A stretch of 34,055 bases of DNA from CAYXUG01 sp964468655 (GCA_964468655.1 CAYXUG010000017.1:1-34055), one strand, 5' to 3'; positions 7,973-16,384 are shown, numbered from the stretch's first letter. Program-made: numbers and translations. The notes: generated by a model not told the origin, from the letters alone.

Positions 7973-9313
7973 TTAAAGTGGCTTAACGGCAGTTTGGTCA
8001 TTAAACTGCCATTGAACAACCTGCTCATTCTTTATATCTTTTGTTTCAGCGATTATATCCTTGAACGCGCCATTATTGAAAATACCATCTTTCGATGCTT
8101 CCTCTTTGAGTTTCGAATCCATAATAAGAATCGGATATTGATTTGGCAGCATGTTCCTTCGTCTGATTGTTTTTGCTTCTGTCTGGAACCTTGCAGCTCT
8201 ACCGGCTGGTTCACCCGAAACTGTCATTTTTTTCATTTTACTTGGACCTTGAAGACCCAGCAGACCAATACCGCAGGAAAGACCTATATCATAGTCAAGG
8301 TTAATTTCAAATTCGTTCATCACCTGATTATAAATCTTCGTTGCAAGGGAGTGAACAAATTTTAAAGATTCTTTCATTGTTTGTTTGTCCTCATTGGATT
8401 CATTGTAAAAAATGACAAATAATTCATCTGCACGCCAGTTTGCGTAATAGTTTCCATCAGGTACAATCCTATCCAATTCCTCAAGAACAATTGTATAATA
8501 TTTATCGAAAAGATCGCTGATGAATCCCGGCTCCTTTGCCATAGCCATTTTTTGAAAATCCCGCCAGTCAGCGCACAAACAGACCGTAAACCTGTGTTCT
8601 GCTCTCAGGACATCATCAAGGGACAATCGGCCGTGGGCAATGGCTACATACCGGGCAGTTTTTTTTGGAACGAGTGTTGAAAGATGATGAAACCGGTCGA
8701 GCATTGTTGTTACAAAATCCCACCGGTAGAAAAAAGCAGCAATCATGGAAATGACATTAAATATCACCAATAAAATGCAATCTTTGGTGATTTCCGGTTT
8801 GAGTGCTGCCAGCATTAAAAGCCCGTAAATGGAAGCGAGATTGAGTGTGTACTGCTCCTTCCAGAATCTGTGCAGAAAAAAAGTGGAAAGAAAAACAACC
8901 ATATAATTTGCTACCAACACAATTGTGTATGTATCACCATCAACAGAATAGAGAAAAAAGAGATAAACAGCGCTGAAGAGAATTCCCGGCAATATCAGAA
9001 TAGGATCAAATTTGTCGCTGGTAGCCAAATCCATTTCCGGCATTTTCCTTGCCAACAGCATGAGATTGATTGAAAAAATGATAATCATTATGGCTCGGAT
9101 GCGGACAAACTGCATGGGTTCCTTGAAAAGGAGAAAATCAAACGGAATGAGGACCACAAGAATAAGTAACGCAAGAAGATTAAAATATTTGGCATAAATT
9201 CCCTTATTGAAAATCAGCCACTGATTGTAGAGCATTTGAGCTCCCCGGTGAAAATGGAAACTCGGAAGAAAATTCCGTTTTTCCTTTTTCGATTCTTTCA
9301 ATTGGACAATCAT
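7973..9313 (-). CDS. Membrane-bound class III adenylate/guanylate cyclase
   Basis: 446 residues. After a basic cytoplasmic N-terminus come about six membrane segments (roughly 42-62, 72-88, 103-122, 129-148, 157-172, 180-196). A class III cyclase homology domain follows at about 228-400. It shows CLCADWRDF, equivalent to the ADIxGFT strand with metal-binding D239, and WRADELFVIF with D286, equivalent to the second metal Asp. It also shows LSCGIG and SGEPAGRAARFQTEAK, equivalent to GxxVNxAARLE. The motifs are divergent, so activity is probable rather than certain, and substrate cannot be decided. The membrane part probably senses a signal. It is followed downstream by the sorting-domain relic and preceded, 29 bp upstream, by a paralogue of its membrane domain. 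Confidence 0.8.
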   Translation of the reverse strand: MIVQLKESKKEKRNFLPSFHFHRGAQMLYNQWLIFNKGIYAKYFNLLALLILVVLIPFDFLLFKEPMQFVRIRAIMIIIFSINLMLLARKMPEMDLATSDKFDPILILPGILFSAVYLFFLYSVDGDTYTIVLVANYMVVFLSTFFLHRFWKEQYTLNLASIYGLLMLAALKPEITKDCILLVIFNVISMIAAFFYRWDFVTTMLDRFHHLSTLVPKKTARYVAIAHGRLSLDDVLRAEHRFTVCLCADWRDFQKMAMAKEPGFISDLFDKYYTIVLEELDRIVPDGNYYANWRADELFVIFYNESNEDKQTMKESLKFVHSLATKIYNQVMNEFEINLDYDIGLSCGIGLLGLQGPSKMKKMTVSGEPAGRAARFQTEAKTIRRRNMLPNQYPILIMDSKLKEEASKDGIFNNGAFKDIIAETKDIKNEQVVQWQFNDQTAVKPL

Positions 9314-9342
9314 CAGAAACAGGTGTTAATTACATTTCTTCA

Positions 9343-9996
9343 TTATTGATGGGAAATAAAGGAGTACAGCGATTCTACGAATTCTCTTCTATAAAAGAAT
9401 GCTGCTATACATGAGCATAGATGACAGATAATGAGAAGGATACAGTCAGATGTCATTTCAGGTCTGAATACGATTGCTGTAATGATGCAGAGGATTGAAA
9501 ATAAATTCAAAAGGTACTGTTCCTTCCAGAATCGGTGAATAAAGAATGTAGTGAATAAAATAACAAGGAAATTGGCAATGAGTACAATACGATATTCATT
9601 TATTGAAGCCGAGACTAAATAAAATGTATATAGACCGTTAAAAATAATTCCCGGTAAAACTAACAGAATATCGAGAGTATTTTGGGGAATTGACTTTTTT
9701 CCAGATTTTTTTAAGGCAAGTAATAAAAGCGATAAACCAAATAACAGAATGGATAATACTCTTAATCTGGTATAATCAATTCCTGATTCAAAGAGTAAAA
9801 AATCGAATGGAATAAGGAATGCCATGAAACCCATGGCAAGTATATTAAAATATTTTGCATAGACAGGTTTTTTGAAGTTTAACCAGTCGAGATATATATT
9901 AAGGAGTTCCTCTCTACCGGAACGTTTGCTCAGGTTTTTTACACCCTGAGGCGTTTCAGATTCTTCAGCTGAAAATACGACTTCTCTCTTTCCCAT
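9343..9996 (-). CDS. Membrane-only paralogue of the adjacent cyclase's sensor domain
   Basis: 217 residues from the ATG at 9996, chosen over a TTG five codons upstream because AAGGGA lies just before it. It is collinear with the first 200 residues of the neighbouring cyclase. Shared strings include VYAKYFN, IPFDFLLF, HRFWKEQY, and IAAFFYR at the end of the last membrane segment. It stops 14 residues after that point (SLYSFISHQ), exactly where the linker to the catalytic domain starts in the longer protein. It therefore has six membrane segments and no enzymatic domain. It may be a decoy or co-sensor for the cyclase, or a truncated duplicate; the open frame and its own ribosome site favour a real protein. 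Confidence 0.75.
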   Translation of the reverse strand: MGKREVVFSAEESETPQGVKNLSKRSGREELLNIYLDWLNFKKPVYAKYFNILAMGFMAFLIPFDFLLFESGIDYTRLRVLSILLFGLSLLLLALKKSGKKSIPQNTLDILLVLPGIIFNGLYTFYLVSASINEYRIVLIANFLVILFTTFFIHRFWKEQYLLNLFSILCIITAIVFRPEMTSDCILLIICHLCSCIAAFFYRREFVESLYSFISHQ

Positions 9997-10120
9997 AAAT
10001 TCCCTTTTCAATTAAGGAAAGGGAAATTACAAAAAGATGGGTTTATTTCCTAAATATGAGAGAATTGAAAAGTGGAGAGGTGAGGATTGAAACTTTCCAG
10101 AGTTCAATCCACAGAATAAA

Positions 10121-10681
10121 TTAGATCAAAAAAACCGAAGCTTCTCCTGCTATGGCTAATCTGCCCTCAATTAAAGAATCCGCAAACATGTAGTAGCTTG
10201 ACTCGTTCCGTTTTACAATATCCTTGATTAGAACCCGGTGGACTACGTCTCTCTGTTTGGTAATCATTTTTGGCATTTCAACTTTGACAGCTGTAGGCCA
10301 GATTTTAATTCTTTCTTTATCCTCCTTTTTATAACTGAAGCCAAATTCGTGGCAGGCATAGACGTAAAGGATTTTTTGCAAATGCACAAGCGCAGTCAAA
10401 AAGATGAGGTGATCCGGACTCTTTTCCATTGAACTGAAATACTTCCTGTCAAACTGTGCTTCAATATACCGGTGCCAGATTCTGTACTCCTTGATTAATA
10501 GTGTCTCCTTCACCGGCATCCCGGGCATAACATTAAATGAAATTCCGCTGATGGAATTTTCCTTAATGACTTTATCCGGTGCACCGTGAATTTCAGGTAT
10601 TGAAATAACATTTGGAAATCCATTGGATGGTTTTCTATTAACTGCATCATTGAGCCAGGTATTTTGTGACAGATTATTCAT
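10121..10681 (-). CDS. Hypothetical protein, possible hotdog-like fold
   Basis: 186 residues, soluble, with no signal peptide. The N-terminal 50 residues look disordered. A helix (LIFLTALVHLQKILYVYACHEF) is followed by alternating strands (VVHRVLIKDIVKRNESSYYMF, then SLIEGRLAIAGEASVFLI). The end pattern of strand, Gly and strand is reminiscent of hotdog-fold thioesterase/dehydratase-like or AfsA-type proteins, but I see no catalytic motif and treat this as weak. It lies upstream of the membrane-paralogue and cyclase genes on the same strand with a 124-bp gap. Function is not recognised. Confidence 0.6.
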   Translation of the reverse strand: MNNLSQNTWLNDAVNRKPSNGFPNVISIPEIHGAPDKVIKENSISGISFNVMPGMPVKETLLIKEYRIWHRYIEAQFDRKYFSSMEKSPDHLIFLTALVHLQKILYVYACHEFGFSYKKEDKERIKIWPTAVKVEMPKMITKQRDVVHRVLIKDIVKRNESSYYMFADSLIEGRLAIAGEASVFLI

Positions 10682-10761
10682 GACATTCAGATCCGATCAT
10701 TTATACGATTGAATTTATTAATAACATTATTTTTTGCATTTCCCTTACCTCGGATTATCAT

Positions 10762-11505
10762 TTACCTGAAAACTTTAGGAGTCGGGATAAACATATTTGT
10801 CTGCTTAACATATTTATTATAAACAGGGAACCGAAGTTTTAAGGCAGACTCTTCCTTAACAGCAGAATACACATAATAAAATGTTAAAACTCCCGCATTC
10901 ATTAGAATCAAGTAAGAACCACACGCAACAAAAACTCCCAGCAGCAGCAACACGTTAGATGTATAAATTGGATGCCGGATATATTTGTACAACCCATCTT
11001 TAACCAGATCCCTGGGGATATATGAATCAAAACACGGACTGTAATGGTCACCCAGAGTTAACTTGGCTGAAATGAATAATACCATGGCCAGTGTTGCTAT
11101 GGAAAGTCCCATGTACATAATGGTGGTATTATTGTGTACTTCAAGGAGTACTTTATAGTTTGTTAAAAAAGAACCTATACTGACAACGATTGTAGAAATT
11201 TGCAGATACCTGTAAATGTACCTGAATATTCCCGGCGATTTGATTTTTTCGCTTTTATCTTTTGCATATGTTTCATCCTTGTGGCTATAGAAGAATGCAG
11301 ATATTATCGCCATCACCAGAATAAATGCAGTTGCAATTAGATTATCGATTTGCAATTGTTTGAAAAAATTCAACCACATCGGTTCCTTATTAAAATCCGT
11401 CAGTTGTCCAGTACCAGCAGCCCACAGGGTAACAAATCCCAGTAAAGCCATAACACTGATTAATTTTTTACTTTTACTTCTTTTTGATTTATTATTACTC
11501 ATCAT
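10762..11505 (-). CDS. Isoprenylcysteine carboxyl methyltransferase (ICMT)/PEMT-like membrane methyltransferase
   Basis: 247 residues from the ATG at 11505; an AAGGAGGT ribosome site at about 11510-11517 fixes this start (an ATG at 11502 is equally possible). A longer frame would overlap the upstream regulator and is unlikely. The N-terminus is Lys/Ser-rich, followed by about five membrane segments. The ICMT/PEMT signature lies near the C-terminus: LVKDGLYKYIRHPIYTSN, with the SAM-binding RHP, and later EESALKLRFPVYNKYVKQT. Members methylate lipids, isoprenylated compounds or thiols at the membrane; the substrate here is unknown. It is preceded by a ribbon-helix-helix regulator gene, 40 bp upstream. 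Confidence 0.8.
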   Translation of the reverse strand: MMSNNKSKRSKSKKLISVMALLGFVTLWAAGTGQLTDFNKEPMWLNFFKQLQIDNLIATAFILVMAIISAFFYSHKDETYAKDKSEKIKSPGIFRYIYRYLQISTIVVSIGSFLTNYKVLLEVHNNTTIMYMGLSIATLAMVLFISAKLTLGDHYSPCFDSYIPRDLVKDGLYKYIRHPIYTSNVLLLLGVFVACGSYLILMNAGVLTFYYVYSAVKEESALKLRFPVYNKYVKQTNMFIPTPKVFR

Positions 11506-11520
11506 GATTACCTCCTTCTT

Positions 11521-11535
11521 ACAAATTTGATTTGT
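11521..11535. promoter_or_regulatory. Small dyad between regulator and methyltransferase genes
   Basis: The perfect inverted repeat ACAAAT-TTG-ATTTGT sits in the 40-bp gap between the ribbon-helix-helix gene and the ribosome site of the methyltransferase gene. It has the size of an operator half-site pair, so it could be an autoregulatory site of the adjacent small regulator; this is inference from position only. Confidence 0.3.
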
Positions 11536-11545
11536 ATAACATAAT

Positions 11546-11734
11546 TCATTCGAAACGGCTCCTGTCAGAATCTTCCATGTGACAATGTTCAACAAGCCAG
11601 TCTTCAATAATTCTGGTTACCTGGCTGTTCAAAGTCCGGTAACCTCTATCCCCTAACTCCCGAAGATTGGTCCACACTTTGTTCGAAAGCCGGATAGAAT
11701 GAACACTCATTTCTGTTGTACTTTTCTTAGCCAT
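11546..11734 (-). CDS. Ribbon-helix-helix (CopG/Arc-type) DNA-binding protein
   Basis: 62 residues. The strand MSVHSIRLSNKVWTNL, followed by helices around ELGDRGYRTLNSQVTRIIEDWL, matches the ribbon-helix-helix pattern: alternating polar strand, then two helices joined by a turn with the Asn/Ser-Gln cap. Such proteins act as dimeric repressors or antitoxins. There is no toxin gene beside it: the next gene is a membrane methyltransferase, probably co-transcribed, and the divergent gene is a DASS transporter. It may control one or both. The intergenic DNA upstream has several short inverted repeats. Confidence 0.75.
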   Translation of the reverse strand: MAKKSTTEMSVHSIRLSNKVWTNLRELGDRGYRTLNSQVTRIIEDWLVEHCHMEDSDRSRFE

Positions 11735-11784
11735 ACTTGCAATATATTAAAGAATAATTATAATTAGCAATAAAAATATTTATT

Positions 11785-11868
11785 AATGTTTTTTAACATA
11801 ATAACATTTATTTATACTTTACTCGACGAAGAAAGGTGCAATTAGCCGATTAGTTGTCAGTCGGCTGA
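11785..11868. promoter_or_regulatory. Divergent intergenic region with repeated half-sites and a 10-bp dyad
   Basis: The 240-bp region between the ribbon-helix-helix gene and the DASS transporter is very AT-rich. AATGTT (11785) and two inverse copies, AACAT (11795) and AACATT (11803), form nested inverted repeats. A separate hairpin of 10 bp with one G-T pair (11842-11851 with 11859-11868, core AGCCGATT/AGTCGGCT) has no T run after it on either strand, so it is not an obvious terminator. These are candidate operator or mRNA-leader elements for the divergent genes; no protein link is proven. Confidence 0.35.
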
Positions 11869-11974
11869 TGCGCAATAACAAATAATTAAGGAATGATCTT
11901 ACTTACTAAGTCTTTTAAAAATTTCTTTTTTATATTCCACCACGGGTAAATCTATTGAACAAGCGATTTCACAT

Positions 11975-13522
11975 ATGAGCGATAACAACCAGTCCAGCAG
12001 CGGATTCGCAAAGACCACCAATTTTAAGTGGCTGGCAATCGGCGTTTTACTTTTCATTCTCATCTGCTTCATCATGCCTCTCCCCGACTCCATGAGTGAA
12101 AAAGCAGGTGAGGTCTTCCCCACTCTATCCCAGGAAACTCAAGATCGTCTGGGTTCGCCGGATAAATTGGCAATGAACATAAAAGTCATAATTGCCCTGT
12201 TGGCCATGTGTGTCATCTTTTTTGCTACTGAAGCGATTCCCATGCCGGCAGTGGCCCTTGTTATCGGACTTGTTCAAGTTTTTTTCGGGATAACAGTCCC
12301 GGCGAAAATTGTGGGTACCTATGCCCATGATGCTGTTTGGTTTATCGCCGGCTCGCTTGCAATCGGTGCCACACTGGTGAAATATGGTTTGGACAAACGG
12401 GTGGGAATGCTTGTAATTAAAATTTCCGGCACAAAGACAAGAATGATTGTTGTAGGGATTGTCCTAGGCACCGCCATTCCCTCCGCTTTTATTAATGAAG
12501 CGTCCATCGCTCCCATGTTTGTTCCCATCGCCCTTGCACTTTACACGCTGACAAATAAAACTGTCCAATCCCCTAGACTAGGTAAACTGCTCATGATATC
12601 CATTGCTGTAGGGTGCATGATCGGCGCGCCTATGAGTCCTACCGGTGGCGCCAGAAATGCCATCATGATCGGATTCCTCTCTAACATCGAATGGCCCCCC
12701 GCCTCGGGGAATTTTATCAATCTCTCCTTTCTGGACTGGATGACCATGGGTGTTTTTTATACCGTTGTCATGTCTGTTATCATGTCATTTATATTGCCAA
12801 TCATCTTTAAGCCGGAAGTGAAAGATCTCTCCCATGCCGTTGCCACGCTGAAAGAGGATTTGAAAAAACACGGCGCAATGAATTTTAAACAGTGGCTTGT
12901 AGCAGGGATTATGGGTTTTGTTGTGTTCCTGTGGATAACGGATAAATCTATCGTTAAGGGAATACTCGGTTTTTCGCTCGGCTTCGGCGGAATAGCCATA
13001 TTGGGTGCCGTCATCTACATGCTTCTGGGATTAACCTCCTGGAAAGATTACGAGGAAAATGTCAGCTGGGGAGTTATTGTTTTATACGCAGGCGCTATTA
13101 GTCTTGGTGCCGTGTTTAAAGCTACGGGCGCCTCCGCATGGCTGGCAGATGGAATACTCAGTATGGTGGAACCGTTGGGAATCGAAAGCGGATTTACATT
13201 AATTCTCCTTGTCACCGTTATCGGCGCAGCAATGACCAATGTGATGAGTGCAGGTGCTACGGTGGTGGTCATTGGGCCTGTGGTTCTGGATATGGCTGTA
13301 AGCTCAGGAACAAATCCTGTTCTGGTGGGTGTGGGACTTGCCATCGCCACCTCATTGGCATTCTGGCTAGTCATCGGCACGCCGGCAAGTTCCATTGTCT
13401 ATTCCAGCGGGCAGTTGGAAGCAAAGGATTTTATTAAATTAGCCATTTTTGCCTGGCCTTTGGCGCTGTTGGTTATGACAGTAATGATATCAGTTTACTG
13501 GATTGGAATACTTAGACTTTAG
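11975..13522 (+). CDS. DASS/SLC13-family sodium:dicarboxylate-type transporter
   Basis: 515 residues with about 11-12 membrane segments. Conserved DASS features include the EAIPMPAVAL segment after the second helix, the first re-entrant motif region (SAFINEASIAPMFVP) and its second counterpart (AAMTNVMSAGATVVV). GTPASSIVYSSGQ near the C-terminus is the usual substrate and sodium-binding end. The usual SNT triplets are altered here, to INEAS and TNVMS, so the substrate may differ from the classic succinate or sulfate. It is a solute uptake protein of the inner membrane. There is no strong ribosome site before the ATG at 11975. A small membrane protein gene follows 19 bp downstream. Confidence 0.85.
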   Translation: MSDNNQSSSGFAKTTNFKWLAIGVLLFILICFIMPLPDSMSEKAGEVFPTLSQETQDRLGSPDKLAMNIKVIIALLAMCVIFFATEAIPMPAVALVIGLVQVFFGITVPAKIVGTYAHDAVWFIAGSLAIGATLVKYGLDKRVGMLVIKISGTKTRMIVVGIVLGTAIPSAFINEASIAPMFVPIALALYTLTNKTVQSPRLGKLLMISIAVGCMIGAPMSPTGGARNAIMIGFLSNIEWPPASGNFINLSFLDWMTMGVFYTVVMSVIMSFILPIIFKPEVKDLSHAVATLKEDLKKHGAMNFKQWLVAGIMGFVVFLWITDKSIVKGILGFSLGFGGIAILGAVIYMLLGLTSWKDYEENVSWGVIVLYAGAISLGAVFKATGASAWLADGILSMVEPLGIESGFTLILLVTVIGAAMTNVMSAGATVVVIGPVVLDMAVSSGTNPVLVGVGLAIATSLAFWLVIGTPASSIVYSSGQLEAKDFIKLAIFAWPLALLVMTVMISVYWIGILRL

Positions 13523-13541
13523 TTGAAATAAAGGAATAATT

Positions 13542-13862
13542 ATGCTTGAAATTTTGCTGATCATTGGTGTTATCATTATCTTCATTCTGGCGTTTGTCTA
13601 CCGGGAAAAGAAAGAAATGTCCACTGCCGAAGAAAACCGAACAGAAAAAAGAAAAACAAAGGAAAAATGGAGTAAAGAAACCCACCTGACTTACGGTGAA
13701 GTTCAAAGCGAGAGAGAAAAATTAATCTCAATTATAGAGAATGAACTGCCTGAAAATCTCTCAGATCAGAAACAACGGCTCATCAGCATCATCAACGACT
13801 GGGCGGATTTGAAAATAAAATCATTTGAGGAAAGAAGATCATGGGTGAGGAAGCCGAAGTAA
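13542..13862 (+). CDS. Small single-span membrane protein of unknown function
   Basis: 106 residues. An N-terminal membrane helix (about 3-19, IIGVIIIFILAFVY) is followed by a highly charged, probably helical cytoplasmic tail with many Lys/Glu residues and an amphipathic stretch (REKLISIIENELPENL). The ribosome site AAAGGAA lies just before the ATG. It starts 19 bp after the DASS transporter stop and is probably co-transcribed with it. A terminator follows. I recognise no family; a transporter accessory role is only suggested by position. Confidence 0.7.
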   Translation: MLEILLIIGVIIIFILAFVYREKKEMSTAEENRTEKRKTKEKWSKETHLTYGEVQSEREKLISIIENELPENLSDQKQRLISIINDWADLKIKSFEERRSWVRKPK

Positions 13863-13887
13863 AAGGATTGAGGAAACAATTTAAAAT

Positions 13888-13916
13888 AAACCGTTAAAAC
13901 GGTTTTTCCTTTTTAG
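13888..13916 (+). terminator. Terminator after the DASS transporter operon
   Basis: AAACCG (13888-13893) and CGGTTT (13900-13905) form a short hairpin that extends with TT/AA pairs. A T-rich run (TTCCTTTTTT) follows on the plus strand, 25 bp past the small membrane protein stop. Confidence 0.7.
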
Positions 13917-13928
13917 ATTGATTCTTAT

Positions 13929-14008
13929 CCCACGATTTTCAAAAGAATGCTGTGTATATTCGTGGGTATTAAGCCGCTGTCACTCATAAACCGATTCATC
14001 GGTTTTTT
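13929..14008 (+). terminator. Two further inverted repeats in the convergent gap, the second terminator-like
   Basis: CCCACGA (13929-13935) and TCGTGGG (13960-13966) form a 7-bp repeat with a long loop. AAACCGA (13988-13994) and TCGGTTT (13999-14005) enclose a 4-nt loop and are followed by T residues on the plus strand, so the second looks like a back-up terminator for the plus-strand operon. It overlaps the stop codon of the convergent gene (13996-13998). On the minus strand there is no T run after it. Confidence 0.5.
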
Positions 14009-15510
14009 TCTGGCAAATTTACCTTCAAAACCTGCCCCGGAAAAATTTTGTGAGGATTTTCAATCACATTCCTGTTGAATTCGTAAAGTTCCACCCACCG
14101 GGTTCCATCATCGGTTAATTTTTCTGCAATTGACCAGAGCGTGTCCCCCGGTTTCACTACTATATTCATTATAACCCCATCAGGGTCACCTGAAGCAACA
14201 ACCGGTTTGGGATGCCTGATCTTAGACAGATATGCCACAAAATCAAAATTTGGGCTGTTTCCCTGATCATGACACCGGATGCATGTTTCTTCGGTGATAA
14301 CTACTGCCGGGGAAAAGACAGGCTGACGCAGATGTTCTCTACTCACGTAGTGACATTCGGTACAGTTAACATTTTTCAGTCCTGCTGTGATGTTGTAATT
14401 CAGATATCCATCGTCTCTGCCAAATCCCGTTGTATGACAGGCAAGACACGCCGGACTTTTTTCTTTGTGCTTTTCTTTCAATGACGTAAATGACCTCGAA
14501 TGAGGTGATTCCATCCAATGTTCAAACTGGTTTGGATGGCAGCTTCCGCAATTTTCAGATGCAGAAACGATATAATCACCGGGAATGGGTGAAATCCTTT
14601 CTACCACTTTTTTCGCTTTTTGACGCTGAAGGCGGTTATAATCCACAATCATTCTAACAACTTTGGGATCGTTGGGAAGTGAAATATCCATGGGTACCAG
14701 TTGACCTTCATAATCTGTTATATTTTTATTTTCATCGAATGTTAGTTTGAGTTCTCCCACATAATATCCATCCTTCCCTGCCTGAACAATGAGAGTATTT
14801 CCGACTTTTTCAGGTGATGCCAAAACAGTCTGCGTGTGACTACCGATAATAACGTCAATTTCAGGTACCGATTCAGCCAGAGCGAGGTCGTCATCAAATC
14901 CGAGATGTGACAGTACCACAACCACATCTGTCTTATTCTTAAGCAAATTGACTTTTTCCAAGATGATAGATTCCACCGGTGCTACACTGACAGCTTCCGA
15001 GATTTCTGCTGGATAAAAGTCGAACAACCGGTCTTTCATGACAGACAGAATTCCAAAAGTCACTCCCCCCTTTTCAACGATTCTTTCTGATTTTACATTT
15101 TCCATAATGGGAGCTGTGAGATTAGATGCAATAAAGGGCAAGGGTGACAATTCAATTAATGAAGACAGAAAATCAACTCCCCTGAAAAATTCCTGATCAC
15201 CCAGACCCATGGCATGGTACGGCATCAACTCATAAGCGCGGAATGCAATGCTGTCTTTCAATACGTTACCGGTTGCTGAAAGAAAATCACCTGCATCAAC
15301 CAGAACCGTGTTGGGATGGTTTTTAAACCAATCACTGATGTAGTGTACTCTTTTCTCAAGAGAACCGTAGGACTTACCCGGGCAGAGACAATTTTCCAAA
15401 GCGCCGTTGGTATTGTTGGTATGGAGGATATAGATTTCTTTTTCCCGGGGATGCACCGCACTTAAGAACATGGCTACAATGAAAATTCTTTTTAAAATAT
15501 TACTTTTCAT
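13996..15510 (-). CDS. Secreted metallophosphatase/tetraheme cytochrome c/LysM fusion protein
   Basis: 504 residues. Signal peptide at about 1-20. Residues 25-300 follow the 5'-nucleotidase/UshA/SoxB metallophosphatase fold: IYILHTNNTNG, VDAGD (D72, D75), IASN (N130), SHLG (H202) and GSHTQ (H225). Two usual metal ligand sites are changed: the DxHG motif reads NTNG and the GNHE motif reads GDQE, so hydrolytic activity is doubtful. An extra CLCPG motif (C41, C43) follows strand 1. Residues 320-415 carry four heme-binding CxxCH sites (CGSCH, CLACH, CTECH, CIRCH), as in cytochrome c554-type multiheme proteins. The C-terminal 55 residues are a LysM domain (VVKPGDTLWSIAEKL), expected to bind peptidoglycan. 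This would be a wall-anchored periplasmic redox protein; partner unknown. It stands alone, with a terminator upstream. Confidence 0.85.
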   Translation of the reverse strand: MKSNILKRIFIVAMFLSAVHPREKEIYILHTNNTNGALENCLCPGKSYGSLEKRVHYISDWFKNHPNTVLVDAGDFLSATGNVLKDSIAFRAYELMPYHAMGLGDQEFFRGVDFLSSLIELSPLPFIASNLTAPIMENVKSERIVEKGGVTFGILSVMKDRLFDFYPAEISEAVSVAPVESIILEKVNLLKNKTDVVVVLSHLGFDDDLALAESVPEIDVIIGSHTQTVLASPEKVGNTLIVQAGKDGYYVGELKLTFDENKNITDYEGQLVPMDISLPNDPKVVRMIVDYNRLQRQKAKKVVERISPIPGDYIVSASENCGSCHPNQFEHWMESPHSRSFTSLKEKHKEKSPACLACHTTGFGRDDGYLNYNITAGLKNVNCTECHYVSREHLRQPVFSPAVVITEETCIRCHDQGNSPNFDFVAYLSKIRHPKPVVASGDPDGVIMNIVVKPGDTLWSIAEKLTDDGTRWVELYEFNRNVIENPHKIFPGQVLKVNLPEKNR

Positions 15511-15543
15511 ATCACTTGTATTGGCTTCCTTTATTTATAACTG

Positions 15544-15568
15544 AAAAATAGCTCCCTCAGCTATTTTT
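15544..15568 (-). terminator. Terminator of the TSUP permease gene
   Basis: A perfect 10-bp repeat AAAAATAGCT/AGCTATTTTT (15544-15553, 15559-15568) has a 5-nt loop. The T-rich arm comes last on either strand. It lies 50 bp past the minus-strand TSUP stop and 33 bp before the metallophosphatase fusion start, and so separates the two genes. Confidence 0.75.
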
Positions 15569-15618
15569 GTTTTCCTCCAATATCCCTAATTTACATTTCC
15601 ATCGGTATTAAGTGCAAT

Positions 15619-16371
15619 TTAGAAAATGTCGCTAAATATTAATCTCAAACTAATAATAGTCAGACTGTATTTAAACAACATTCTAAAAATATTATCAGGA
15701 ATGAATCCCAGTATCTTTTTACCAAAATTTGTTCCTAAAAAGACAGCAATCATTAATGGTAATAAAAGAGTGTAATTTTCAATATAGTTAACATTAAAGA
15801 AAAATATGAAGAGGGGAATTTTGCCTAAATGAGTGATCACCTGGCAGGCAGCTTTATTGGCAATAATATATTCTTTTGTCAGTCTGTTGTCCAGAAAAAA
15901 TGGTGCAATTAATGGTCCTGTTGCACCGATAAAAATAGAACTAATTCCACCAATTCCACCAACACCAAAGTATGATTCTACACTTTTTTCTTTCTTAGGA
16001 CTTCTTAGAAATAGATACCATAATATAAAAACTCCAATTAATGGTTTCAAAAACTCAACTTTTATCTCATTGGCTGAATCAACCTGAAACAACCGGATTA
16101 GAACAATTATTATTAATCCCGATAAAAACGTCCCTATCAAGGCACCAAGAAAATATTGGCTGATAATATCCCGGTTCAGGTCTTTCCTGAATACAAAACT
16201 ACGTGTAGAATTACTCACCAGCTGAATGATTCCATGCAATGCGATAACCAAATATCCTTCCGGGATTATTAGAGCCATAATTCCCAATAAAACAATCCCC
16301 CCTCCCATGCCGAGAATAGCGGAGATAGAAGATGTAATAAATGCAGCAACAATAAGAATGATTGATTCCAC
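15619..16371 (-). CDS. TSUP (TauE/SafE) family membrane permease
   Basis: 250 residues with about 8 membrane segments. The first TSUP repeat starts with the typical FITSSISAILGMGGGIVLLGIM (residues 12-33), and the second has the matching GVGGIGGISSIFIGATGPLIAPFFL. The family exports or imports sulfur-containing or organic anions such as sulfoacetate, sulfite or thiosulfate; substrate unknown. The start is a GTG at 16371, because an in-frame stop lies four codons upstream and no better ATG exists. The ribosome site is weak. It lies directly after the tRNA-Leu terminator and is a separate transcript. Confidence 0.85.
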   Translation of the reverse strand: MESIILIVAAFITSSISAILGMGGGIVLLGIMALIIPEGYLVIALHGIIQLVSNSTRSFVFRKDLNRDIISQYFLGALIGTFLSGLIIIVLIRLFQVDSANEIKVEFLKPLIGVFILWYLFLRSPKKEKSVESYFGVGGIGGISSIFIGATGPLIAPFFLDNRLTKEYIIANKAACQVITHLGKIPLFIFFFNVNYIENYTLLLPLMIAVFLGTNFGKKILGFIPDNIFRMLFKYSLTIISLRLIFSDIF

Positions 16372-16384
16372 GGTATGAATTTAA

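Noticed and set aside
13048..13395. A 115-residue minus-strand frame inside the DASS transporter gene.
   Set aside because: It is a shadow of the transporter's hydrophobic codons with low-complexity Thr/Ala/Pro text and no ribosome site.
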